Assembly: GCF_900100965.1 (NCBI RefSeq)
Contig: NZ_FMUJ01000003.1
Location: 620,001 to 684,000 of the forward strand
Direction: 5' to 3'
DNA from: Variovorax sp. EL159
GTDB lineage: Bacteria; Pseudomonadota; Gammaproteobacteria; Burkholderiales; Burkholderiaceae_C
Length of the DNA stretch: 64,000 bases
The stretch's first letter is position 1, and each line of letters begins with the position of its first letter. Shown piece by piece: positions 8,761 through 16,281 of the stretch. The translations under genes were made by a program, and so were the position numbers. The notes below the pieces were generated by a model, which did not search any database, was not told where the DNA came from, and saw only the letters and a program-made list of their open reading frames with translations.

Positions 8761-8836
8761 TGCGGCTTCACCACGCTCCGCGCATTGCCTCTCAAAAAAT
8801 GAAGTCGGCAAGCCCGGAATCGACAATTTCATTGAA

Positions 8837-8842
8837 TATAAT
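8837..8842 (+). promoter_or_regulatory. -10 element of second tRNA-Asn
   Basis: A perfect TATAAT 11 bases before the second tRNA, followed by the same GAGGCTTGT/AAGGCTTGT-like context as copy one. I do not see a good -35 at the right distance. Confidence 0.55.
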
Positions 8843-8853
8843 TTGAGGCTTGT

Positions 8854-8929
8854 TCCTCGATAGCTCAGTCGGTAGAGCGCCGGACTGTTAATCCGTAGGT
8901 CCCTGGTTCGAGCCCAGGTCGAGGAGCCA
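8854..8929 (+). tRNA. tRNA-Asn (GTT anticodon), second copy
   Basis: Identical to the first copy over 76 nt except one D-loop base (AGTCGG in place of AGTTGG). Anticodon GTT, encoded CCA. It has its own -10 box and its own terminator, so it is a duplicated transcription unit rather than part of one tRNA operon. Confidence 0.97.
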
Positions 8930-8952
8930 AAACAAACCCTCGTGGTTCTTGG

Positions 8953-8990
8953 ATGCCCCGCTACTCACAAGGTAGCGGGGCATTTTCTTT
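8953..8990 (+). terminator. Intrinsic terminator of second tRNA-Asn
   Basis: The same 12-bp stem as the first terminator (ATGCCCCGCTAC / GTAGCGGGGCAT) with loop TCACAAG, then TTTTCTTTT. The convergent ynfA-like gene ends just downstream. Confidence 0.9.
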
Positions 8991-9001
8991 TGGCGTTCCG
9001 A

Positions 9002-9319
9002 CTAGCTCGGCTGGAACGCAATCAGCCCCATGCCGACAAGGCATACCGCAACGCCTGCAACGTCCCACGGCGTGGGCCGCATGCCGTCCACCGCCCACAG
9101 CCACGCGATGGCCACGCCGATGTACACGCCGCCATACGCCGCATAGACACGGCCCGCCGCGGCCTCATGCAATGTGAGCAGCCACGCGAAGGCCGCGAGG
9201 CTGATCGCCGCCGGCACCAGCAGCCACGCCGAGCGATCCTGCTTGAGCCAGAGGTAAGGCAGGTAGCAACCGATGATTTCCGCGAGGGCTGTCGCAACAT
9301 AAAGAAGAAAGGTCCGCAT
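9002..9319 (-). CDS. YnfA family small inner-membrane protein
   Basis: A 105-residue protein with four hydrophobic helices and little else, matching the UPF0060/YnfA family in length and in the motifs '[16 protein letters not shown]', '[18 protein letters not shown]' and '[11 protein letters not shown]'. Family members resemble small multidrug resistance pumps, and some have been linked to cation or drug efflux; the substrate here cannot be read from sequence. The ATG at 9319 is chosen because nine extra upstream residues are polar and not conserved in type. It converges on the tRNA terminator. Confidence 0.9.
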   Translation of the reverse strand: MRTFLLYVATALAEIIGCYLPYLWLKQDRSAWLLVPAAISLAAFAWLLTLHEAAAGRVYAAYGGVYIGVAIAWLWAVDGMRPTPWDVAGVAVCLVGMGLIAFQPS

Positions 9320-9693
9320 CCATCGATTGTGCGGGCCGCGTTGCATGCCGCACGGCCGGGCTTATCGGCAAGGCACGTGAGGCCATTGCTTGATGCCCCC
9401 ACACGGCACACCTACACTCGCCCGAATGGTCTCCCCGTCCTCGTCCCGCAAGCACCCCACGTGCGCAGCCCTGCCGCTGGCAGCGGCCGGCCGTCGCGCG
9501 GGCTTGGCCGTTGCGGCGGCCACGATGGTCATCCGACGTACCTCCGCACTTTCCTGAGCCCGGCGGTCCGCTACTTCCCTTCTTGTTGCGCGAACCATTG
9601 ACCGCCGGGCACCCGCCGCGCGGTCGCGACTTCGCCTGCTCCAACACAACACAGACGCAGACAGGGCGAGGTCGCATTCCATTGGAGTGCTTC
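9320..9693. other. Gene-free stretch between ynfA and rnk
   Basis: This 374-bp region separates divergent genes and must hold both promoters. A 43-codon open frame (9426-9557) is Ala/Ser-rich and without a ribosome site, so I do not call it. No RNA motif recognised. Confidence 0.5.
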
Positions 9694-10095
9694 ATGCTTG
9701 CAACCATTCACGGGGAGCGCACGCTCACCGAACTCGACGTCGCCCGCCTCAACAAGCTGAACGGCAGCCAGCTTCCGCCCGCGCTGGCCGATCTTCTCGA
9801 CCTGGCAGAGGTCTTGCCATCGCGCGAGGTGCCCGCGGACATCGTGACGATGTACTCGCAGATCGAGGTCGAAGACTTGGCCACGCAGCAGACGCAGAAG
9901 ATCACGCTCTGCTACCCGGGCGACGCGGAGCCGGCGTCCGGCTTCATCTCCGTGCTCTCGCCGGTGGGCATCGGCCTGCTCGGCGTGAAGGCTGGCACGC
10001 TGGCGCGCTGGCAGATGCCGAACGGCGCGGAAGGCGCGGCGCGCGTGGTCGCGATTCTTTTCCAGCCGGAAGCCAGCGGCGACTACACGACCTGA
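9694..10095 (+). CDS. rnk: Nucleoside diphosphate kinase regulator (Rnk/GreA-like)
   Basis: A 133-residue protein with a GreA/GreB C-terminal FKBP-like domain: 'LCYPGDAEPASGFISVLSPV' and 'GIGLLGVKAGTLARW' are the family signature. Rnk lacks the long coiled coil of Gre factors and has a short N-terminal helical part, as here. It can bind RNA polymerase and is named for effects on nucleoside diphosphate kinase. The ATG at 9694 follows a clear GGAG at 9684. Apparently monocistronic. Confidence 0.88.
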   Translation: MLATIHGERTLTELDVARLNKLNGSQLPPALADLLDLAEVLPSREVPADIVTMYSQIEVEDLATQQTQKITLCYPGDAEPASGFISVLSPVGIGLLGVKAGTLARWQMPNGAEGAARVVAILFQPEASGDYTT

Positions 10096-10573
10096 GCTTC
10101 AACGCATGGTGCAGTCGATGGCCGCAACGCCATCAAGCACCCCGGCTGTAACCTTCGAGACAGCGCCGCCCTGCCCCCTCTCAGGCAAGGCGCCGCGCCC
10201 TCCCATCACACGCCTGTTCGATGAGGAGTCCTGAGTAATAATCGCCCCGCTCCGCTGGCCGCCCTCGCACAGAGCTCTCTGTTTGGCGTCATGGCTGGAG
10301 CGACCGAGGATCGGGTTGCTGGCAACCCATGCGTCCCCGTTCCTGACACGGGTCGACATGCCCTCCACGGTGAGCGGCAGACGACCGGGCCTTGCGCGCA
10401 TGCACATGACTTTCGGCACTGGTGTGCCTGACTTTCAGGTCGTATCGTCGCGCGGCCGCTTGCTGCAGCGCGTCGGATCGGGAGGCCGTACAGGCCACGC
10501 AGCCCCCTCTTCGGTTCTCGACGCGTGCCGCCCGCAACGGGCACCGCATTGTTTTCACTTGATAGATCGGGAC
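10096..10573. other. Gene-free stretch upstream of the CsgG-like lipoprotein
   Basis: A 478-bp region with no convincing ORF. It has several short perfect hairpins in a row: GGGTTGC/GCAACCC (10313-10328), CCCGT/ACGGG (10336-10352), GGCAC/GTGCC (10415-10428), CCTGA/TCAGG (10427-10439) and GCCCG/CGGGC (10530-10542). The last is followed by a T-rich run before the next gene. This could be a long structured leader, but GC-rich DNA forms such stems easily. Confidence 0.4.
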
Positions 10574-11473
10574 ATGGCTTTTTCTAAACTCTCTCTCGCA
10601 AGCGCACTCGCCGGCCTGCTGGCTCTTTCGGGCTGCCAGACCATGGACATGCAGATGGGCAGCCAGTCGGCCAAGACCGTGGCTACCGGCAGCGCGGCAG
10701 GCGCCGCCACCTCCGGCGAAAGCAGCCAGCTCGAGCGCTGCGACTCGCCGTTGGGCACCGTCTCGCTGATCGAGAACGTCAATGCCGGCTGGTACACGGT
10801 GCTCACCGGCGAATACAAGCTGCCGCCCACAGCCAACCTGTTGCGCCTGCTGGTGCAGCAATCGAACTGCTTCGTGGTGGTCGAGCGCGGCGCCGCCGGC
10901 ATGAATGCCATGACGCGTGAGCGCGCCCTGATGCAGTCGGGCGAAATGCGCGGCGGCAGCAACTTCGGCCGCGGCCAGATGGTGGCTTCCGACTACGGCC
11001 TGTCGCCCGAGATCGTTTTCAGCAACAGCGATGCCGGCGGCATCGGCGGTGCGCTCGGCGGCCTGGTCGGTGGTGGCCGTGGCCGTGCACTGGCCCAGCT
11101 CGGTGCCAACCTGCAGACCAAGGAAGCCAGCGCGCTCCTGACGCTGATCGACAACCGCTCGGGCGTGCAGGTCGCAGCGGCCGAAGGCAGTGCCTCCAAG
11201 ACCGACTTCGGCGGCTTCGCCAACCTGAGCGGCATCTCCGCTGCCGGCGGCATCGGTGGCTACACGCGCACGCCGCAAGGCAAGGTGATCGCCGCGGCCT
11301 TCATGGACGCCTTCAACCAGATGGTCCGTTCGCTGCGCAACTACAAGGCGCAGACCGTGCGCGGCCAGGGCCTCGGTGGCGGCGGCCGCCTGGGCGTGGA
11401 CGGCGGTGCGGCACCGTCGCAAACCTCGGCACCGAGCACGTCCAGGGGACGTCGCAAGCAGCAGCAACAGTAA
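10574..11473 (+). CDS. CsgG/HfaB-like outer-membrane lipoprotein
   Basis: A 299-residue predicted lipoprotein. The signal peptide ends in a lipobox 'LLALSGC' with Cys21. The body matches CsgG-type proteins: 'NLLRLLVQQSNCFVVVERG' , 'SDYGLSPEIVFSN', a Gly-rich segment, 'LTLIDNRSGVQVAAAEGSA' and 'GKVIAAAFMDAFNQMVRSLR'. CsgG forms the curli secretion pore, but no curli genes are nearby. Many betaproteobacteria carry stand-alone members of unknown role. The C-terminal ~45 residues are low-complexity (Gly, Ser, then RRKQQQQ). The start at 10574 places the signal peptide at the N-terminus. Confidence 0.8.
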   Translation: MAFSKLSLASALAGLLALSGCQTMDMQMGSQSAKTVATGSAAGAATSGESSQLERCDSPLGTVSLIENVNAGWYTVLTGEYKLPPTANLLRLLVQQSNCFVVVERGAAGMNAMTRERALMQSGEMRGGSNFGRGQMVASDYGLSPEIVFSNSDAGGIGGALGGLVGGGRGRALAQLGANLQTKEASALLTLIDNRSGVQVAAAEGSASKTDFGGFANLSGISAAGGIGGYTRTPQGKVIAAAFMDAFNQMVRSLRNYKAQTVRGQGLGGGGRLGVDGGAAPSQTSAPSTSRGRRKQQQQ

Positions 11474-11764
11474 GCACCCGGGTTCACCGCCGGCCGGCCA
11501 CGCCTCCAGCGGAGGTGCACGCCGACGGCCGGCTGAACAAGGCCGCGCGCCAGCCCGGAAAAGCGGCGCGCCGCCTCCCCCGTATATAGGATGTGCACGG
11601 GCCCAACCGGCCCCTACCCTCGGCGTCATTCAGCAAACCTGCCGCCAAGGGCTCCCCATGCGCCTCGCCTTCCTGTCCTGTATGAGCGCATACAGTTTTC
11701 TCACACCGGGTATCGCCTTCGGCGCCTTCCCGGCGGATGGGCCGAAGCTGCGCCGGGCAGGCGC

Positions 11765-12460
11765 ATGACGATGGCGACGCAGGTCGCGCTGGTCGAGGAC
11801 GACACCGGCATGCGCGAGCGCATCGCACGGGTCGTCGATGCCGACCCTTCGCTGACCCTGGCCTACAGCGCCTCCAACGCCCTCGACATCCTGGCCTGGC
11901 TGGTCGACAACCCGGTCGACGTGCTGCTGGTCGACCTCGGCCTGCCCGACCACCCCGGCCTGCAGGTCATCAGCCAGTGCCGCCACATGCAGCCGGCCTG
12001 CGCGGTGATGGTGCTGTCCATCTTCGGCGACGAGGCCAACATGGTCCAGGCCTTCGAGGCCGGTGCCAGCGGCTACCTGCTGAAAGATGGCACCGAGGCA
12101 GACCTGGCCACCCACATCCGCCACCTGCGCGCAGGCGGCTCGCCTATGTCGCCGGTGATCGCGCGCCAGTTGCTGCGCCGCTGGCAGACCCGCGCCGGCA
12201 CGCCGCCCGAACCCGTCGCCGCCCGGCCGTCGAGCGCTGCGGCCTACGGCGCCAGCACCGCCTCCGAGCGCCTGTCGCCGCGCGAATTCGAAGTGCTCGA
12301 CCTGGTGTCTCGTGGTTTCACCTATGTCGAAGTCGGCGTGCAGATGGGAGTCTCGGCCTCGACGGTCCAAACCCATATCCGCAATATCTACGGCAAGCTG
12401 GATGTGCACAACAAATCGGAAGCCGTGTTCGAGGCTCGCAATCTCGGCTGGCTTCCCTAG
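11765..12460 (+). CDS. LuxR/NarL-family response regulator
   Basis: A 231-residue two-component regulator. The receiver domain (residues 5-120) has acidic 'EDD' at 11-13, phospho-acceptor Asp57 in 'LLVDLGLP' and Lys in 'YLLKDG'. The C-terminal LuxR-type HTH is 'LSPREFEVLDLVSRGF' through 'STVQTHIRNIYGKLDV'. An Ala/Pro-rich linker joins them. The start MTMATQ at 11765 sits directly before the first receiver strand. The sensor kinase begins about 4 bases after the stop, so the two form one unit. Signal and targets unknown. Confidence 0.92.
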   Translation: MTMATQVALVEDDTGMRERIARVVDADPSLTLAYSASNALDILAWLVDNPVDVLLVDLGLPDHPGLQVISQCRHMQPACAVMVLSIFGDEANMVQAFEAGASGYLLKDGTEADLATHIRHLRAGGSPMSPVIARQLLRRWQTRAGTPPEPVAARPSSAAAYGASTASERLSPREFEVLDLVSRGFTYVEVGVQMGVSASTVQTHIRNIYGKLDVHNKSEAVFEARNLGWLP

Positions 12461-12464
12461 TCCC

Positions 12465-14330
12465 GTGGCCGCAGGAGGAGTCCATCGCCTGCTGCTCGCG
12501 GCACTGCTGCTGATCGCCGCGTTGACGGGCCATCCTGCCCACGCGGCCAGGTCCGCCGAAGCCATCGACGCGAGCTTCGCCGAGGCCACCCTCGAGCCCG
12601 ATGGCTTTCCCGTCCAGGTGCGCCGCGTGCCACTGCCGTTCCGCTGGGACCACGAGTTTCCCGGCCTAGGCGGCAAGGCCAGCTACCGCATCGATCTTCC
12701 CGCTTCGGCGGTACCGGCCGGCGAATCCGCGGCGCTGCTGATGTCGGGCGTGGGCAACCAGGTGGCCGTCGTGTTCAACGACGCGCTCGTCGCCAGCTTC
12801 GGCACGCTGGGCGACCCCGAATACGACGCGGCCAAGGGCAACCAGCTGGTTCCCCTGGCGGCCGCGCTGCATCGCGAGGGGCAGTCGCAGGTGCTGGTCG
12901 TGCGCACCACCATCCAACGCCAGCGCGGCGCGGGGCTGGCCAGCATCCGCTATGGCACCGAAGCCTCGCTCGCATCGCTCTACCGCACGCAGCAGAACTG
13001 GCGCAACACGTCGGCCATCGTCTATGCGGTCAGCCTGCTGCTGATGGGCGGCATGGCCGGCGGCCTGTGGCTGCGTCAGCGCGATGCGCTCTACGGCTGC
13101 TTCGCGCTGGCAGCGCTGTCGGGCGTGACGCGCAACCTCGACCGCGTCTGGCCCGAAGTGCCCGTGCCGTGGCCGCTGTGGGGCGCGGTGGTGGCGGTCT
13201 GCTATGCGCTGCACATCGGCCTCATCGCACGCTTCGTGCTGCTGGTACTGGACCGCAACCCGCCGTGGCTGGTGCGGTCGATCTACGCCGCGCTGACGCT
13301 GTCGGTGACGCTGGCCTGCGCCTCCTTCGCCTTTGCATTGCCCAAGCTGTGGACCAGCGGCCTCGTCATCCTGCAGGTGACCAGCATCGTCTGCCTGCCC
13401 TATGTGGTCCACGGCGCATTGGTGGCACGGCGGCGCATTGCGGGCGTGCTGATGGCGGCCGGCACGCTCGCCATCCTGGCCGGTGCGCACGACCTGCTGC
13501 TGGTGCGCATGGGGCTCTTCGGCGGCGCCTACTACACGCTCACGCCGCATGCGATGTTCTTCTTCGTGATGATCCTCGCGGGGCTGGTGGTCGAGCGCTA
13601 CAGCCGCACCGTGGCCGACTACGGCGCGCTCAACGCCAACCTCGCGGCCCGCGTCGCGGAACGCGAAGAGCAGCTGCGTGGCGCCTTCGAAACCATGCGC
13701 CAGCAGCAACAGGAACAGGCGGTGCTGCTGGAGCGCCAGCGCATCATGCGGGAGATCCACGACGGCGTGGGCTCGCAACTGGTGGGCCTGCTCAACGTGG
13801 TGACCCAGACCACGCCCGACCGTGGCGTGGTCGAAGAGCACGTGAAGCTCGCATTGGACGAAATGCGCATGGCCGTCGATTCGCTGCAGCCCACGCACGA
13901 CGACCTGCCCACCGTGCTGGCCACCTTGCGCTATCGCCTGCAACCGCGCCTGGATGCCGCCGGCATCGAACTGGTGTGGGACGTGGCCGTGATTCCCACC
14001 GTCGCGCCCTTCGCCGCGCAGGCTGCCCTGCAGTTGCAGCGCATCCTGCTGGAAGCCTTCACCAATGTGCTCAAGCACGCATCGGCCACGCGCATCGTGC
14101 TGCATGCAAGCTGGCACGGCGACGAAACGCCGCCGCTGGTGCGCATCGTGCTCACCGACAACGGACGCGGCCTGCCCGCAGCCCCCGCCGGCGGCCGGCC
14201 CGCGGGGCATGGCATCAACAACATGCGGGCACGCGCCCAATCCATCGGTGCGCGGCTGCACATCGAAACGGCCGACGAACGCGCGGGAGGGACGCGCATT
14301 CAGCTCGACTGGCCCTGTGCTCTGCCCTGA
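12465..14330 (+). CDS. Membrane sensor histidine kinase (HisKA_3 / NarL partner type)
   Basis: A protein of about 620 residues. An N-terminal signal segment ('LLLAALLLIAALTGHPAHAA') is followed by a roughly 150-residue exported domain, then a block of about seven hydrophobic helices (7TM-DISM-like layout), a short coiled coil ('REEQLRGAFETMRQQQQEQ'), a HisKA_3 dimerisation region with the phospho-His in 'MREIHDGVGSQLVGLL', and an ATPase domain ('LTDNGRGLP', 'GHGINNMRARAQSIGARL'). The partner is the regulator just upstream. The start is uncertain: GTG at 12465 is the only standard codon in place, but a strong AGGAGGAG (12473-12480) lies inside it. Confidence 0.88.
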   Translation: MAAGGVHRLLLAALLLIAALTGHPAHAARSAEAIDASFAEATLEPDGFPVQVRRVPLPFRWDHEFPGLGGKASYRIDLPASAVPAGESAALLMSGVGNQVAVVFNDALVASFGTLGDPEYDAAKGNQLVPLAAALHREGQSQVLVVRTTIQRQRGAGLASIRYGTEASLASLYRTQQNWRNTSAIVYAVSLLLMGGMAGGLWLRQRDALYGCFALAALSGVTRNLDRVWPEVPVPWPLWGAVVAVCYALHIGLIARFVLLVLDRNPPWLVRSIYAALTLSVTLACASFAFALPKLWTSGLVILQVTSIVCLPYVVHGALVARRRIAGVLMAAGTLAILAGAHDLLLVRMGLFGGAYYTLTPHAMFFFVMILAGLVVERYSRTVADYGALNANLAARVAEREEQLRGAFETMRQQQQEQAVLLERQRIMREIHDGVGSQLVGLLNVVTQTTPDRGVVEEHVKLALDEMRMAVDSLQPTHDDLPTVLATLRYRLQPRLDAAGIELVWDVAVIPTVAPFAAQAALQLQRILLEAFTNVLKHASATRIVLHASWHGDETPPLVRIVLTDNGRGLPAAPAGGRPAGHGINNMRARAQSIGARLHIETADERAGGTRIQLDWPCALP

Positions 14331-14342
14331 CCGGATGGCGCA

Positions 14343-14684
14343 TCAGCGCAACGCAAACGCCAGCGTGACCGCGCCGAGCGCCAGCAACGCCAGTCCGGCG
14401 ATGAAGACCATCTCGCCCCAGGCCTCGAGCCGCGCACCCGACTTGCGCGTACGCATCGAGATGAAAGACAACAACGCGCTGGCCAGGAAGACCAGCGCGT
14501 CGACGGCCAGCAAACGATCGATCAGCAACCGCATATCGTCGCGCGGCCCCAGATGGCCGATCGACATCACGGTCATGCACACGCCGATCATCGTGGCCGA
14601 CGTGGGCAGGATGTGCGCCGACAGGCCGCCGGTCGGCGCACGCTCCTGGAGCACTTCGTGCGGCAGCTTGCCGGGCGGCTTCAT
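14343..14684 (-). CDS. Small membrane protein of unknown function
   Basis: A 113-residue protein with a polar N-terminus ('MKPPGKLPHEVLQERAPTGG') and three hydrophobic helices. It has no motif I can name. The ATG at 14684 is used because the frame upstream is antisense-like and runs into degP. It lies 19 bases after the degP stop on the same strand, so it may be co-transcribed with the protease. It converges with the sensor kinase gene. Confidence 0.6.
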   Translation of the reverse strand: MKPPGKLPHEVLQERAPTGGLSAHILPTSATMIGVCMTVMSIGHLGPRDDMRLLIDRLLAVDALVFLASALLSFISMRTRKSGARLEAWGEMVFIAGLALLALGAVTLAFALR

Positions 14685-14703
14685 CCGACCGAAGCCCTTC
14701 CCG

Positions 14704-16191
14704 TCAGCCGATGCGCACCGGCACGAAGATCTTGTCTTCGCCGCGCTGAATGAGCAGCGCCACCGACTTGTTGGTGGCCTTCGCCACCACCTCGCGCACC
14801 TGCTCCAGGCTTTGCGCCGGCGTGCCGTTGATGGCCAGCAGCACGTCGCCGGCCTGCACACCCGCCATGGCCGAGGGGCCCGCCGCATCTTCGATCAGCA
14901 GCCCGCCGTCAACGCCGGCCTCGCGCTTTTCCTGCGGCTGCAGGGGACGCAGCGCCAGGCCCAGCTTGCCCTGGCCCGTGGCGGTGTCGGCCTTGGCGAC
15001 CTTCGCCGGCTTGTCGCTGGCGTCGCCGAGCTTCGCCTGCAGCTCCTGCCGCTCACCCTGGCGCCACACTTCGAGCGTGACCTTCTTGCCCGGTGCCTGC
15101 TGACCGATCACCGCGGGCAAGTCGCCCGACGACACGATGGCCTGCCCGTCGACCTTGCGAATCACGTCGCCCGCCTTCAGGCCGGCCTTGTCGCCAGGGC
15201 CGCCCTTCTCGATGTTCGAGACCAGCGCACCTTCGGGCTTGTCGAGCTTGAACGAATCGGCAAAGGCCTGGTTCACTTCCTGCACCGCAATGCCGAGCCG
15301 CGCGTGCTGCGCTTTGCCGGTGGCGACGATCTGGTCTTTCACCTGGATCGCCACGTCGATCGGGATCGCGAACGACAGGCCCTGGTAGCCGCCGCTGCGG
15401 CTGTAGATCTGCGAGTTGATGCCGACCACCTCGCCGCGCGTGTTGAGCAGCGGGCCACCGGAATTGCCGGGGTTCACGGCCACGTCGGTCTGGATGAAGG
15501 GCACGTAGCTGTCGTCGGGCAGCGAGCGGCCCTTGGCGCTGACCACGCCGGCCGTCACGGTGTTCTCGAAACCGAAGGGCGAGCCGATGGCCAGCACCCA
15601 TTCGCCGACCTTCAGGTCCTTGGTGTTGCCCAGTGCCAGCACGGGCAGGTTCTTCGCGTCGATCTTGAGCACGGCGATGTCGGTCTTGGCATCGGCGCCG
15701 AGCACCTTGGCGCGGAACTCGCGGCGGTCGGTCAGCTTGACGGTGACTTCCTTCGCGTCCTTCACGACGTGGGCATTGGTGATGATGATGCCGTTCGGGT
15801 CCACGATGAAGCCCGAGCCTTCGGCACGCACCGGCACGTCGCGTTGCTGTTGCTGGCCGCGCGGGTTCATCTGGCCCTGGAAGCGGCGGAAGAACTGGAA
15901 CATCGGATCGTCGGGGTCGATGCCCTGGATCTCGGCGGCGGCCTGGTCGTCCGAGGCCTTCATGGTGCCGGTCACGCTGATGTTGACCACGGCCGGGCCG
16001 TCGCGCGAGGTAATGGTCGAGAAGTCGGGCAGCGTGACCATGGCCGCGGGCGCCGCCGTCGTGGCGGTGGTGGTCGCCGGGGCATTCACGGCACGGGCGC
16101 TGGTGTAGGCACCGGCACCGACGGCGCCGATCACACCTGCGCTCGCCAGTGCAATCACCAGGGCGCGGGGCGAAGTCAGACGGGTGTTCAT
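14704..16191 (-). CDS. DegP/HtrA-family periplasmic serine protease (Do)
   Basis: A 495-residue periplasmic protease/chaperone for misfolded envelope proteins. After a signal-anchor (residues 8-30) comes a trypsin-like domain with catalytic His141 ('TNAHVV'), Asp171 ('KTDIAVLKI') and Ser244 ('NPGNSGGPLLN'), then two PDZ domains (about 270-365 and 400-490). A Thr/Ala-rich linker (35-52) follows the anchor. The ATG at 16191 has the ribosome site AAAGGA 7-8 bases upstream. It sits downstream of a QseB/QseC-like system, with a PmrA-type box and a hairpin in the intervening 90 bp. Confidence 0.95.
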   Translation of the reverse strand: MNTRLTSPRALVIALASAGVIGAVGAGAYTSARAVNAPATTTATTAAPAAMVTLPDFSTITSRDGPAVVNISVTGTMKASDDQAAAEIQGIDPDDPMFQFFRRFQGQMNPRGQQQQRDVPVRAEGSGFIVDPNGIIITNAHVVKDAKEVTVKLTDRREFRAKVLGADAKTDIAVLKIDAKNLPVLALGNTKDLKVGEWVLAIGSPFGFENTVTAGVVSAKGRSLPDDSYVPFIQTDVAVNPGNSGGPLLNTRGEVVGINSQIYSRSGGYQGLSFAIPIDVAIQVKDQIVATGKAQHARLGIAVQEVNQAFADSFKLDKPEGALVSNIEKGGPGDKAGLKAGDVIRKVDGQAIVSSGDLPAVIGQQAPGKKVTLEVWRQGERQELQAKLGDASDKPAKVAKADTATGQGKLGLALRPLQPQEKREAGVDGGLLIEDAAGPSAMAGVQAGDVLLAINGTPAQSLEQVREVVAKATNKSVALLIQRGEDKIFVPVRIG

Positions 16192-16198
16192 TTGTCGG

Positions 16199-16238
16199 TT
16201 CCTTTCAATGCGTATGGACGCAAACACGATGAAAGGAA
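16199..16238 (-). promoter_or_regulatory. Inverted repeat sequestering the degP ribosome-binding site (candidate RNA switch)
   Basis: In the degP sense direction, TTCCTTTCA (16238-16230) is a perfect 9-bp complement of TGAAAGGAA (16207-16199), which contains the Shine-Dalgarno sequence. Between them lies a second stem, TGCGT/ACGCA, with a CCAT loop (16222-16209). If transcribed, the start region would be hidden. Whether the whole repeat is in the mRNA depends on the unknown start site. Confidence 0.5.
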
Positions 16239-16252
16239 TGTCGTTGCGCTGA

Positions 16253-16269
16253 CTTAAGCGCCGCTTAAA
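16253..16269 (-). promoter_or_regulatory. PmrA/QseB-type response regulator box upstream of degP
   Basis: Read toward degP the sequence is TTTAAG-CGGCG-CTTAAG. This fits the tandem (C/T)TTAA-N6-CTTAA half-site layout known for PmrA/QseB-type OmpR-family regulators. It lies 62 bases upstream of the degP ATG, and the gene for such a regulator is two genes upstream. Confidence 0.6.
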
Positions 16270-16281
16270 CGGGCCAGGGCT

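Noticed and set aside
8608-8832. A minus-strand ORF across the first tRNA
   Set aside because: It translates the tRNA and its terminator and is not a gene.
9426-9557. A 43-codon ORF upstream of rnk
   Set aside because: No ribosome site and an Ala/Ser-rich product without a motif; chance ORF in GC-rich DNA.
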